This document shows, piece by piece, positions 51,295 through 61,700 of a DNA stretch of 64,000 nt. Origin of the DNA: JAWXTK01 sp044433645 (GTDB taxonomy: Bacteria > Bacteroidota > Bacteroidia > Bacteroidales > Rikenellaceae); contig JAWXTK010000007.1 of NCBI GenBank assembly GCA_044433645.1, forward strand, positions 1-64,000, written 5' to 3'. Both the position numbers and the translations under genes were made by a program. Position 1 is the first letter of the stretch; every line of letters begins with the position of its first letter. The notes beneath the pieces are model-generated. The model was not told the DNA's origin. It worked only from the letters and a program-made list of their open reading frames with translations, and did not search any database.

Positions 51295-53355
51295 CTAGAA
51301 GAACTTAACTCTAAAGTCCTCGATAGCACACATCTCAACCATAGACATATTAATGCGTTGCGATAAATAAGATTGACCCATAGCCTCTAATCTTACTTTC
51401 TCACTATCAAAGGTTGCATTTTCTTCCTCCTTAACATTTGTAACGTCAAATAAGTAAACTCCTGTGTTGCCATAAACTGGTTTTGAAAGCTCACCAACAC
51501 CCATGCTTGGCGAAGTAATAGCACCAATTAATTTCAACTCATATCCTGCTGGACCAACTGTGTAATCTGCATATTTAACTCCCGAAACAGTCTCAATAGT
51601 AGCCTCAGTAGCTGCTGCTGCCTCCTCTAGAGTTGCACCAACAAATTTAGCAGCTAACTGACTTTCTTTCTTTTGCTTAATCAAAGTACGATAAATAGAA
51701 GTCGAAACAGCTGACAGTGGAGAATATTCTTTCTCATTAACCTCAGTTACGTAAGCTACTGCATATCCACCATCAACATCTACAATAGGTGACAAATCAC
51801 CAAGTTTAGCATTGTAAACCCAACGAACTAACTCGCGTGAATTTTCTACACCTCTAACACTTCTGTCCGAAGGCGTCAAAGTAGCATTGCGCGAAACCAA
51901 AGTATTGCTAACGGCAGCATCTGCAAAATTAGTTTTTGCCTCATTCACAAATTTGCTAGCCGCAGCATAAGCCGTTTGCTGAGTTTGGCTGCTAGGTTCA
52001 ACCTGGTAAGTGATAGTTGCAACTTGAACTTTATTGTGAACACGTGATTTATAGCTAAGTTTTACTATGTGTAATCCAAATTGAGAATCAACAGTAAATA
52101 CATCGCCCACTTTAGCTTTAATACAAGCCTCAGAGAACTCAGGTATCATTTGCTCTGGTGTGAAAACGCCTACACTACCACCCAACATAGCTGAGTTAGT
52201 ATCTGTAGAAAAACGCGATGCCAACATCTCAAAGTTAGAACCACGTTTGATAGCAGTCAATAAACTATCACGAAGTTTAACATCTGTTTTGCTCAACAAT
52301 ATGTGTTTAGCACCAAGTGAGTCTGGCATCATTTTGCGCTCAACACGACGCGCTAGAGTGTAAGTATTATTATCTAAAACTGGACCATACATCTCATCCT
52401 TAGAGAATACAGCTTTAGCGATTTCAGCATCTAGTTCGCTCTCTTTTAGAAAACGAGTATCTGGTTGAACATGAGAATTAGCCTGAGCATAATACAAAGG
52501 ATTTTCTGTAGTTTTGAACTCTCCGGCTAGCTCAGCGATAGTTTTCTCGGCCTGAGCGTAATCATCGCCTGAAGGCAAAAGATCAAATAACACGTAGTTA
52601 ATTTTGCGAGTTGGTGATTGTTTGTAAAGAGTTTTCTTGTGAGCGTTATAATATTCTTTAATCTCAGAATCAGACACTGTAACAAGTGAATCTGGAATAG
52701 ATGAATAAGCTAATTTAATATAGTTTGCACCATATACCTCATTTGCATCAGCAAGCGATTTTTCAACCTCAAGATCAGTCACAAACACACCTTTAACAAG
52801 TAGGTTCATGTATTTGTTAACTTGACGTTGTTCAACCATTTGTTTTTGCAAATAATTCCAAATCATACGTGATTGACCAGTGTAATCAGCATCTAGATTA
52901 GCTATAAACGAGCGCAACATATCAGCGCTGTAAGCACCTGTTTGTCTGTCAACAAAGATATTTGACAGAACAGGCGAGATATACTCTCCCGTAGTCATAT
53001 CAGTCTGCTCAGCATCGCCAACTGCGATTCCCATAGTCTCAAAACCAGGAAGGTAAGCATAATTCATCATCATAGCCTCCCATGCCATTTCACGGATATT
53101 ATCTAATTCTTCGCTAGATAAAGCGCTTTGTCCTGACATTAATTGTGATACTGTTGATAGTTGGTCTACAAAACTAGCATACTCTAAGTAACTAACTTTA
53201 TTGCCGTCTATTGTTCCAACACTCTGTTTTTGAGCGTTACTCATTCCACTACCAGATGAGGTTAAGTCGCCTAAAAGAAAAGCGACAAGTGCAATACCGA
53301 TTACAATCGATACGATAATTCCACCGCGGGTTCTTAATGTGTTTAATGTTGCCAT
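51295..53355 (-). CDS. ppiD: periplasmic folding chaperone/isomerase PpiD-like
   Basis: A 686-residue protein with a cytoplasmic N-terminus, one transmembrane helix (about 13-32), and SurA_N-type helical region (about 35-240). A PpiC parvulin domain lies near 330-440 (GAKHILLSKTDVKLR, SRFSTDTNSAMLGGSVGVFTP-type, FGLHIVKLSYKS). A second, weaker parvulin-like segment follows. It helps outer-membrane and periplasmic proteins fold. Last gene of a long minus-strand run shared with the CNNM gene; terminator just downstream. Confidence 0.93.
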   Translation of the reverse strand: MATLNTLRTRGGIIVSIVIGIALVAFLLGDLTSSGSGMSNAQKQSVGTIDGNKVSYLEYASFVDQLSTVSQLMSGQSALSSEELDNIREMAWEAMMMNYAYLPGFETMGIAVGDAEQTDMTTGEYISPVLSNIFVDRQTGAYSADMLRSFIANLDADYTGQSRMIWNYLQKQMVEQRQVNKYMNLLVKGVFVTDLEVEKSLADANEVYGANYIKLAYSSIPDSLVTVSDSEIKEYYNAHKKTLYKQSPTRKINYVLFDLLPSGDDYAQAEKTIAELAGEFKTTENPLYYAQANSHVQPDTRFLKESELDAEIAKAVFSKDEMYGPVLDNNTYTLARRVERKMMPDSLGAKHILLSKTDVKLRDSLLTAIKRGSNFEMLASRFSTDTNSAMLGGSVGVFTPEQMIPEFSEACIKAKVGDVFTVDSQFGLHIVKLSYKSRVHNKVQVATITYQVEPSSQTQQTAYAAASKFVNEAKTNFADAAVSNTLVSRNATLTPSDRSVRGVENSRELVRWVYNAKLGDLSPIVDVDGGYAVAYVTEVNEKEYSPLSAVSTSIYRTLIKQKKESQLAAKFVGATLEEAAAATEATIETVSGVKYADYTVGPAGYELKLIGAITSPSMGVGELSKPVYGNTGVYLFDVTNVKEEENATFDSEKVRLEAMGQSYLSQRINMSMVEMCAIEDFRVKFF

Positions 53356-53463
53356 TTTAAAGTTTATTTATACTTTTTGTTTAATTTAAATACTAAAATA
53401 AAATTTTAAGACTCAAAGATAATCAAAATCTTGGATTATAATAGAGAAAAAATATTTTTTTTA

Positions 53464-54717
53464 CTAAAGCAAGCTAACTTTTACTAAATCTAGCTTAGAG
53501 CCACTCATTTTCAGCACCGTAATTTGCTTGTTTTCTATAGTTAAGCTCTCGCCCTGCAAAGGCAATCCTTCGTGATGATAGATGATATAACCTCCCAGGG
53601 TTTCATACTCGTCACTCTCCTGAAAATCAAGGCCATATTCCTCGTTAAGATACTCAACCTCAAGCCTGCACGAAAGTTCATAACTACCGTCCTCATTGCG
53701 CCTTTCAACTGTGTCAACCTCATCGTGCTCGTCCTCTATCTCACCAAAAATCTCCTCTAAAATATCTTCCATAGCCACCATGCCTGCCGTGCCACCAAAC
53801 TCATCAATTACAACGGCTACTGAACGCTTATTCTTAGTAAAAGAATTTAGCAGACGCTGCGCCGACATGGTCTCCGTGACGTAGCTCACATTCATTAGCA
53901 CTTGTTTTATGGTCTTAGGATCTTTAAACAAACTCTTGGTGTTGACATAGCCTATAATATTGTCTATCGAGCCCTCATAAACAAAGATACGCGAATAGTT
54001 AGACTCCACAAAAAGCTGGGTTAATTCAATAATAGTAGCCTTAGAATCTATGGCTACAATCTCAACCCTAGGCACCATACAATCCCTGACTCTAAGGTCT
54101 GAGAAATCAAGCGCATTTTGGAATAATTTAAGCTCTGTATCTGTCTTATGTTCAGGGGTTTCCGAGTCACTCACTTGCTCTAGCAAATCATTTAGATCTG
54201 TCTTATCAAAGCTAGAAATATTAGGGTTTGTATTAAGTTTAAGCCCAAAAATCTTCAGCAAAATAACCGAAATAAAAGTGGTAATCTTAGCTATGGGATA
54301 AAACAAAATATAGAAGACGTAAACCGGGAAACTAAGAGCTTTTAAAAAGAAATTAGGCTGTTCTCTAAACACAGTTTTAGGAATAAATTCGGCTAAAAAT
54401 ATAATAATAATAGTAGATACCACAGTATCAAAAACCACAGAACCCCTCAGCCACTCTATGCCTATATGTGAAGTTAACTCGCTCATATACATAGAGTAAA
54501 CAACCAGCGCAATATTGTTACCCACCAAAATTGTTGTGATATATTGGCCTGGATGCTTAACAAAAATATCAAGCATATAACCCAGAAAACTACTTTGTTT
54601 TTTGTCTATCTCGAGCTTTAATCTATTAGACGATAGAAAAGCTATCTCCATGCCCGAGAAAAAGGCCGAAAACAACAACGCAGTTAAAACAATTATAATT
54701 ATATTTACAATACTCAT
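53464..54717 (-). CDS. CNNM/CorC-type transporter (hemolysin family, GldE-like)
   Basis: A 417-residue membrane protein. An N-terminal DUF21/CNNM membrane domain (about 1-190, starting IVLTALLFSAFFSGMEIAFL) is followed by two CBS domains (about 205-330, DCMVPRVEIVAIDS and VVIDEFGGTAGMV) and a CorC_HlyC domain (about 345-415). Such proteins export Mg2+ or related ions. In gliding Bacteroidota the homologue is GldE; no other gld genes are present here. Gap to lptC is 42 bases. Confidence 0.92.
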   Translation of the reverse strand: MSIVNIIIIVLTALLFSAFFSGMEIAFLSSNRLKLEIDKKQSSFLGYMLDIFVKHPGQYITTILVGNNIALVVYSMYMSELTSHIGIEWLRGSVVFDTVVSTIIIIFLAEFIPKTVFREQPNFFLKALSFPVYVFYILFYPIAKITTFISVILLKIFGLKLNTNPNISSFDKTDLNDLLEQVSDSETPEHKTDTELKLFQNALDFSDLRVRDCMVPRVEIVAIDSKATIIELTQLFVESNYSRIFVYEGSIDNIIGYVNTKSLFKDPKTIKQVLMNVSYVTETMSAQRLLNSFTKNKRSVAVVIDEFGGTAGMVAMEDILEEIFGEIEDEHDEVDTVERRNEDGSYELSCRLEVEYLNEEYGLDFQESDEYETLGGYIIYHHEGLPLQGESLTIENKQITVLKMSGSKLDLVKVSLL

Positions 54718-54759
54718 AAATTAATCTTTGGGCCTTCGCACCACTTGATTAGATGCAGG

Positions 54760-55341
54760 TTACTCATCCTTTGTTGGTTCAACATTTAAACTAACTCTAC
54801 CCTGGGGTTTACGAAAAATAAAATCCTCCATGCTCTCGTCTGATTCAAAGCCCTCGCCCATTATCACATCATCTTTTTGTGTAATTGTAGAATAAACATT
54901 TGAGTATATCCTCTTAGTCTTTTGATTCCAAAACAGCTGCTCAGTCTCCAAAATCTGTCCCTTGGCATTTACCGAAACTACATTACCTTTAGCCTCCCAA
55001 AGTTTTTGATTTTCATAAAAAATCGCATAGTCTGCCACAAAGGTAGTCTCAATATTTTGGGTTGTATCCTCAAAAGTTTCTATCTTAATACCTCGTCTAA
55101 ATTCCATGTAAGGCTCTTGAGCTAGTTCATATCTCTCTAAAAGTGGGGCATAAAATCTGTAAGACTTCATCCCATTTTCGGACTGGATTATCGTAAGGGT
55201 ATCACTTTGCTGAGTCATGATATTCTTGGAACTAGCCGTAGGAGTAACTTGCTTTTGCTCACAAGAAATAAGCGAGAAAGCACTCCCTATAAAAAGGAGT
55301 GCTAACACTATATGATATTTTATATAATTTCTGTATTTCAT
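54760..55341 (-). CDS. lptC: LPS export ABC transporter periplasmic protein LptC
   Basis: A 193-residue single-span or lipid-anchored protein (SLISC, Cys27). The periplasmic jellyroll includes SYRFYAPLLERYELA-type and YMEFRRGIKIETFE, FVADYAIFYENQKLWEAKGNV and KTKRIYSNVYSTITQKDD. It hands LPS from LptBFG to LptA. The start at 55341 (MKYRNYIKYH) is chosen, since an upstream ATG at 55404 would overlap the TPR gene and spoil the signal. Partner LptD is at 46198-48885. Confidence 0.87.
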   Translation of the reverse strand: MKYRNYIKYHIVLALLFIGSAFSLISCEQKQVTPTASSKNIMTQQSDTLTIIQSENGMKSYRFYAPLLERYELAQEPYMEFRRGIKIETFEDTTQNIETTFVADYAIFYENQKLWEAKGNVVSVNAKGQILETEQLFWNQKTKRIYSNVYSTITQKDDVIMGEGFESDESMEDFIFRKPQGRVSLNVEPTKDE

Positions 55342-55360
55342 TAAGGGAATATAAATCTTC

Positions 55361-56704
55361 CTATCTGCCTTCTCTAACTGTTGTTTTACCAGTAACCCAA
55401 CCACATTTCACATTAAAAGACTGACCTGTTGTAAGGCCTCTAAAGAAACATTCTTCTTTGCTAGGGAACGAAAGCGCATAGTTAATCAAGCTCTCAGAAA
55501 TCATAGCTTGCTGAGGATCATCAGCTGCAAGCAAGTTTTTAGCCTTAGTCAAAATATCGCTTATCAACCAGTAAACTGTTTGAGAATCAAAACCTTCGCA
55601 TGAGCCCGAGCCTATTGCATAAGCCTGAGCCATAATAATATAAGCATAACCATTCTCTGGATTTGCTGCCAAAGCCTCCTTAGCAAACTTAACTGCTTTT
55701 TGAGGATTTTGAGCTGTTAACTCGCGTGCTGCAATCTGAACCGAGAGATTAGATTTTTTGACAGGATCATTCTCTCCCGAAGTTGCAAGGTTAAGATATT
55801 TAAGTGATTTCTCGTTATTTTTAAGGTCGCCAAACATATTAGCAAGCGTCATTGCAAGCTCAGAATCTGGAGCTAGAGCATAAAGTTTTTCCATAACCTC
55901 AATAAGGAAAGGACCTGAACATTTAGCTCTATTTAAGAAAGCAATAGCTTTAGACAATATTGCGCTATCCTCTGGTGCAGCTGCGATATTAGCCTTAAAC
56001 AAGTTCTCAAGGTTCTCACAACTAGCAGCACCACTAGCAATAAGCAAAGCATCAAAAGTAGAACGAGCATCAGCTATGGCAGCCTTATCAGGTGCATTAT
56101 CAAACAAAGTAGCTAGTTGTTCGTACTCCTCCATTAAGAAAGGAGCCTCGATATTATCACTTTTATAGTCTTCTGTAAGCTCTTTGAAGTAGATATTCAC
56201 AAGTCCAAAATCTACGTTATCTCCCTGAGCTACAATAGCTTCTTGAAAATACTTAGTGATATTGTCTCTATCCATAGGTCTGTTTGCCAAATAATCCTTA
56301 GCTTTATTAGCCAAGATTACTGAGCTACCCTGAGTTGCGTGATTACCAAAGCTTTGAACCCTTCTATCGTAGACCATCATAAGAGAGTCTATATAAGCAT
56401 TTTTCTCGGCCAAAGTAGTTGACTGAGCAATTTTTGTTCTATAAATATTAGCTGCAAATATATACAAGTTCATAAATGCAGTAGGTACTTTGACAAAAAG
56501 ATTTGGAAGATATTCCATAGCCTTGTCATAGTCTTTAGTTGTGTAAGCATCTTTAAACAAGTTGTAATTTTTCACATTGTCTTGTCTTTCCAAAGGACTC
56601 TTACCATACTTAGGGTCTTGCATCCAATCCTGCGCACTAGTTGTTTCGATTAGCAAACACGCTAAAGCAAATGTAAATAGGAGTTTTAGTAAATTTGTTT
56701 TCAT
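55361..56704 (-). CDS. TPR-repeat exported protein
   Basis: A 447-residue protein with signal peptide (about 1-24, ending TSA) and helical TPR-like repeats across residues 40-420, for example KSLKYLNLATSGENDPVKKS and KAVKFAKEALAANPENGYAYI. No catalytic motif. This gene is regularly placed between the OMP and lptC genes in Bacteroidota, and probably acts in the periplasm in envelope assembly. Exact function unknown. Frame ends 19 bases before the lptC start. Confidence 0.85.
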   Translation of the reverse strand: MKTNLLKLLFTFALACLLIETTSAQDWMQDPKYGKSPLERQDNVKNYNLFKDAYTTKDYDKAMEYLPNLFVKVPTAFMNLYIFAANIYRTKIAQSTTLAEKNAYIDSLMMVYDRRVQSFGNHATQGSSVILANKAKDYLANRPMDRDNITKYFQEAIVAQGDNVDFGLVNIYFKELTEDYKSDNIEAPFLMEEYEQLATLFDNAPDKAAIADARSTFDALLIASGAASCENLENLFKANIAAAPEDSAILSKAIAFLNRAKCSGPFLIEVMEKLYALAPDSELAMTLANMFGDLKNNEKSLKYLNLATSGENDPVKKSNLSVQIAARELTAQNPQKAVKFAKEALAANPENGYAYIIMAQAYAIGSGSCEGFDSQTVYWLISDILTKAKNLLAADDPQQAMISESLINYALSFPSKEECFFRGLTTGQSFNVKCGWVTGKTTVREGR

Positions 56705-56736
56705 TGAGTTTTTAATATTTTTTGAGTTTTTTATTT

Positions 56737-58056
56737 CTAGTTATATTTTTGTTTTACAAACCAATAATCATCGCCAAACAAGCTCACACCAACCGACACT
56801 TTGAAATATTGTTGTTTAAACATATTTGCATTTAACACACCTGTCTGACCTAATTCCAACGATATATTTACCGAAGAAATACCTCCTTGTTTGATAGGTA
56901 CGCCTGCCCCCATGGTTATGCAAGTATCCCACATAGTAGTGTCATACATTTTCATATAGCTATTGCCCACATTAGCTCCTAGTCTATAACTGATTTTGCT
57001 CATAAAGTTTCTCACACTATAACGATTTGGAGTATATTCTCCACCGACTCTAAGTGAATGAGTATCAGTAAATTTAAGGTCTACATTAGAGTACAACTGC
57101 TCATAAGCATCATTTGTGCCAGCCCACGCAGAGTATTTATAATCAAGCACAATATTAGTTTTTCTATCTCTATAAGTTGCCCCGACGGTTATTTCATCAG
57201 GCTTAGTAAAGTTAGATTTATATTCTTGATCATCGGCCAAATCTTCATAATCATTGTTAGTATAAACCACGCGCGATACATTGCTATTTAGCACTCCTCC
57301 AAGTAGATAAGTAGCACCCAAACTCAGCGATCTATCCATATCAAAGAGAATATCATAGTGAGCACCAAAGTTAGCCGTAAAGCTCGAAACATTCTCTTTA
57401 GTAGAAACATAAGTAGTATTATAAGACTTACTTCCAGAGTTATTTGTAATAAGACTTGTTCCAAACGAACGATTTATAGTTCCTAAATAATAAACCAAGT
57501 CAACACCTAGCGAGAAATTTTTGAAAACACGTCCACCAACTCCAAGTTTTAATTGTGACACGCTACCCTCGCCAGTGTAGTAGTTATAGACTGCATTATA
57601 GTCAACTGTCTCGCTATAACTCAAATCATCAAGCTCGCTAATAGAATAACCCACGCTACTGTAAGGAGTCAAACTCAAACTCACACCCCAGCCCTTAGCA
57701 ACTGGAAAACGCAGCGCTATATCACTCATATTAAACGTATTAGAGCTAGTTTTTGCACTTTCAGAAGTCAAATAATAGCCTCCTCCCTCGCCACCAAAGC
57801 TAAGCAAGAAAGTGTTAGGCACAACATAGCTATTTGTAGCAGGGTTAAGGTAATTTATCTTAATCGAACTACCAAAAGCCACACCGGCACTACCCATAGC
57901 TCTTAAAAACGATGGAGCACCAGAGTTTATATTGCCTATACCGTAGATAGTGTAAGGCGAAAAAATACTCACACTACTTCCGTCCTGGGCTTTAAGACTT
58001 AGGGGCGCAAGAAAAACAACTGATAAAACTGCTAATAAATATTTTTTAATCTTCAT
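56737..58056 (-). CDS. outer-membrane beta-barrel protein (FadL/OmpP1-like)
   Basis: A 439-residue exported protein. A signal peptide (1-23, ending LKA) is followed by a long run of amphipathic strands. The mature start SIFSPYTIYGIGNINSGAP and AMGSAGVAF resemble the FadL/PorV-like group of Bacteroidota barrels. The C-terminus ends in alternating aromatic residues (FKVSVGVSLFGDDYWFVKQ). Ligand unknown. Start overlaps coaX by 11 bases. Confidence 0.85.
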   Translation of the reverse strand: MKIKKYLLAVLSVVFLAPLSLKAQDGSSVSIFSPYTIYGIGNINSGAPSFLRAMGSAGVAFGSSIKINYLNPATNSYVVPNTFLLSFGGEGGGYYLTSESAKTSSNTFNMSDIALRFPVAKGWGVSLSLTPYSSVGYSISELDDLSYSETVDYNAVYNYYTGEGSVSQLKLGVGGRVFKNFSLGVDLVYYLGTINRSFGTSLITNNSGSKSYNTTYVSTKENVSSFTANFGAHYDILFDMDRSLSLGATYLLGGVLNSNVSRVVYTNNDYEDLADDQEYKSNFTKPDEITVGATYRDRKTNIVLDYKYSAWAGTNDAYEQLYSNVDLKFTDTHSLRVGGEYTPNRYSVRNFMSKISYRLGANVGNSYMKMYDTTMWDTCITMGAGVPIKQGGISSVNISLELGQTGVLNANMFKQQYFKVSVGVSLFGDDYWFVKQKYN

Positions 58057-58774
58057 TATATTCTAATATTCTATTTAATCCTAAGGACACTAAATTACTC
58101 TCCACTGTTATGGGATAATTAATTTTTTGTGCAAAAAACTCACCATCTCCACCTGTAAAAACCACTTTTAAATCTTCAAATCTGGAGCTATATTCACGAA
58201 TATAACCCTCTATTTCATAAATCACACTTAGCACCACGCCACTTTCTATAGCCGTAACACTATCACTAGCAGGCATTTGTATCTCATCAGGACTACTGCA
58301 CAAAGGTAATGAGAAAGTATATTCATTCAAAGCTCTGTAACGAGAATTTAATCCTAATGAAATATTCCCTCCTAAGTATTCTCCATTTTTGTTTACAACA
58401 TCTACCGTTATGGCCGTACCAAAATCTATAATCAACACATTTTCAGAGCCAAAAACCTCTTTAGCTCCAACACCAGCAGCTAGCCTATCCGAGCCCAAAC
58501 TCTCAGGCGTAGCATAAAGGTTCGCGATAGGGGTAGGAGTTTGTGAAGAAAAAATCATAAATTTCTCAACCTTAGAGCTTATAACGCTCTCTAAATCCTC
58601 ACACCTTTCACCTGAGCACACCATAATAGCTTTACCAATAGCCTTATAGCGCTCAAAAACCTCACTCAGCGCAGTTATATCATATTTTTTAAGGCGAAAA
58701 CTATCTATAACTTTGCCCTTAGAAATAACGCACAACTTTAAATCCGTATTGCCTATATCTACACTTAGATTCAT
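58046..58774 (-). CDS. coaX: type III pantothenate kinase
   Basis: A 242-residue ASKHA-fold kinase for the first step of coenzyme A synthesis. DIGNTDLKLCV (about 6-16) is the phosphate-binding loop, LGSDRLAAGVGA and IDFGTAITVDVV (about 116-127) are family motifs, and FTGGDGEFFA is adenosine-binding. The start at 58774 (MNLSVDIGN) is preferred to the ATG three codons upstream. The gene begins the coaX-OMP-TPR-lptC-CNNM-ppiD run. CoaBC lies at 28350-29546. Confidence 0.96.
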   Translation of the reverse strand: MNLSVDIGNTDLKLCVISKGKVIDSFRLKKYDITALSEVFERYKAIGKAIMVCSGERCEDLESVISSKVEKFMIFSSQTPTPIANLYATPESLGSDRLAAGVGAKEVFGSENVLIIDFGTAITVDVVNKNGEYLGGNISLGLNSRYRALNEYTFSLPLCSSPDEIQMPASDSVTAIESGVVLSVIYEIEGYIREYSSRFEDLKVVFTGGDGEFFAQKINYPITVESNLVSLGLNRILEYNED

Positions 58775-58798
58775 AAGATGCAAAGTTAAGAAAATTTA

Positions 58799-61700
58799 TT
58801 AACCTTCCAATATTTTACTCCACATTTTCTCAAGCTCCTCGCTCGCAGAATTAATGTCTTTTATATCTCTAACTGTGAGAGCGATACGATTATTGCTCTG
58901 ACGCAACAAAAATTTTGAACCTTTGTCAGAAATATATCTCATTATCGCCATAAACAAGGGGCTTTTATAATATGCACTTTGCTGATTTTCAATAAATTGC
59001 AATATCATAAGTCCGTTTTTGACTTTAGCCTTCTCAAAACCTAACTTCACACAAAAACTCCTGAGCGTTACAACTTGCAAAAGTCTCTTAGCCGCCACAG
59101 GCATCTCACCAAACCTATCTGTTAAGTTTTTAGCTAGCACTTCTATCTGCTCGGGCGAGGTAACGGCATCAATCTCACGATAAAGTTTAATTTTTTCGGC
59201 CGTTTGGCTCACGTAGCTATCAGGCAACAAGGCCTCATGCTCTATTTCTATGTGCGAGTCGGTGATAAACCGGCGCTCGGGATCTATCACTACCTGAGTA
59301 TTTTCGTCTAATTCCTGCTCTGGTTCGTCCTCAGCCTTCATCTCTTGTATGGCCTCGTTTAATATTTTTTGATAAGTTTCAAATCCTATGTCAGCGATAT
59401 ATCCACTTTGTTCACCTCCCAAAATATTTCCTGCACCCCTAATATCAAGGTCCTGCATAGCAATATTAAAGCCCGAACCAAGCTCCGAAAATTCTTCAAT
59501 AGCCCTCAGTCTTCGCCTAGCCTCGTCGGTTAGCACTTCATTTGGAGGCGATAATAAATAACAAAAGGCCTTACGATTTGAACGCCCAACCCTACCTCTT
59601 AACTGGTGCAAATCACTAAGTCCAAAGCGATGAGCATCGTTAATTATTATGGTATTAGCATTAGAAATATCTATCCCGTTCTCTATTATGGTAGTGGCTA
59701 GGAATATATCTGCCTGCCCATAAATGAAGTCCATAATTATCTTTTCTAATTGCGAGGGGTTCATCTGTCCATGCCCCACAACAACTCTAGCCGTAGGCAC
59801 TAAACGCTTTAACATGGCCTCTACTTGAAGTATATCCTGCACTCTATTGTGCACAAAATACACCTGACCTCCACGCGAAAGTTCTTCATTTATAGCATCG
59901 CTAATTATCTGCTCATCAAACACATGCGAATAAGTAGCTATGGGCTGACGATTAGCCGGAGGAGTATTTATCACCGATAAATCGCGGGAGCCCATAAGCG
60001 AAAATTGCAGGGTTCTTGGTATGGGTGTTGCCGTCAGAGTCAAGGTATCAACGCTCACCTTCATTTGGCGCAATTTCTCCTTCGCCGAGACTCCAAATTT
60101 CTGCTCTTCGTCTATGATTAACAGACCGAGTGACTTGAAATTTATCTCCTTGCCCAAGATTTTGTGTGTACCTATTAATATATCAATTCGTCCCTCAATA
60201 AGATCTTTTTTAATCTGATTGACCTCCTTAGTGGTCTTAACACGCGAGATATGCTCTACTCTCACTGGGAAATCGCGCATACGTTTGCTAAATGAGCGAT
60301 AATGCTGCAAAGCCAAAATAGTCGTGGGCACTAAAACAGCCACCTGCTTAGAATCAGCCACGGCCTTAAACGCTGCCCTCATAGCTACCTCTGTCTTACC
60401 AAAACCCACGTCGCCACACACCAGCCTATCCATGGGTTGAGAGCTCTCCATATCTTTTTTCACGGCCGCAATCGCGCTATTTTGATCGGGCGTATCCTCA
60501 TACATAAACGATGCCTCTAACTCCTCTTGCATATAAGTGTCAGGTGAAAAAGCAAATCCTTCGCTAGCCTTACGTTTTGAGTACAAGGCAATTAGCTCAC
60601 GCGCAATATCTTTTACAGCCTTTTTTGTAGCATTTTTAAGTTTCTGCCATGCACCACTTCCTAGCTTATAAATCTTAGGTGCTTCGCTGTCTTTATCCTT
60701 ATATCTTGAAATTCTGTGCAGCGAGTGAACATTCACAAACAACACATCATTATCTCTATAAACCAGTTTAATCGACTCCTTGGTCTTGCCGTTTTCAGTG
60801 GTTCTCACCAAACCCCCATACCTACCAACACCGTGGTCTATGTGAGTTACATAATCACCCACCTTCAGAGAATTTAATTCAGCTATCGTAAGGCTTTCCG
60901 AAGGCGAAAACTGCCCCTTTATAGTATATCTATCGTAGCGTTCAAATATCTGATGATCAGTATAATAACTCGTCTTTAACTCGTGCGAGATAAACCCTGT
61001 GTGAAGTCTTAAATCCAAGGCCTCAAACACAGCTTTTTTCTCGCCCAGCGAGTGCATAATATTATCCAGACGCTCTATCTGCATCTTGTTTTGCGAGAGT
61101 ATGTAGGTCTTATAACCAAGTGTAGCTCTGGAATTTATATCACTAAGCAGAAGCTCAAATTTCTTATTAAATTCAGGCTGAGGCGAGCAATCAAAGTCCA
61201 CACTAACCTCACTCACTCTCTCTTTGGCCTTGTCCGTGAGCAACAAAAACTGCATCTTAGCGCTCTGCGTGATAAAGGTTTTAGCACCCGTCACATAATT
61301 ATCTATCATGCTAGGTTGCTCCAGTTTAGCGAGTACTTTAGTACGTATATCAGTGAATTTTTTAAGACAATGATCCAAATCCGAGAACCAATATTTGGCC
61401 TCACCCACAAAGTTTGCAAAGCTCATGCGCGAAGGAGAATTTTCTATATCTTTTGTATTTGGCACTATATCCACCTGCTCCAATTTCTCTATCGAAAGCT
61501 GAGACGCTATCTCAAAACGACGGATAGAATCCACCTCATCGCCAAAGAAATCCAACCTATAAGGCTTATTCTCGCTATAAGAAAAAACATCAATTATACC
61601 CCCTCGCAAAGAGTACTGCCCAGGCTCAGAGACAAAATCAACCTTAGTAAATTCGCTCTCAGATAACACCTGCACAACAAATTCCTGAGAGAGTTTCTCG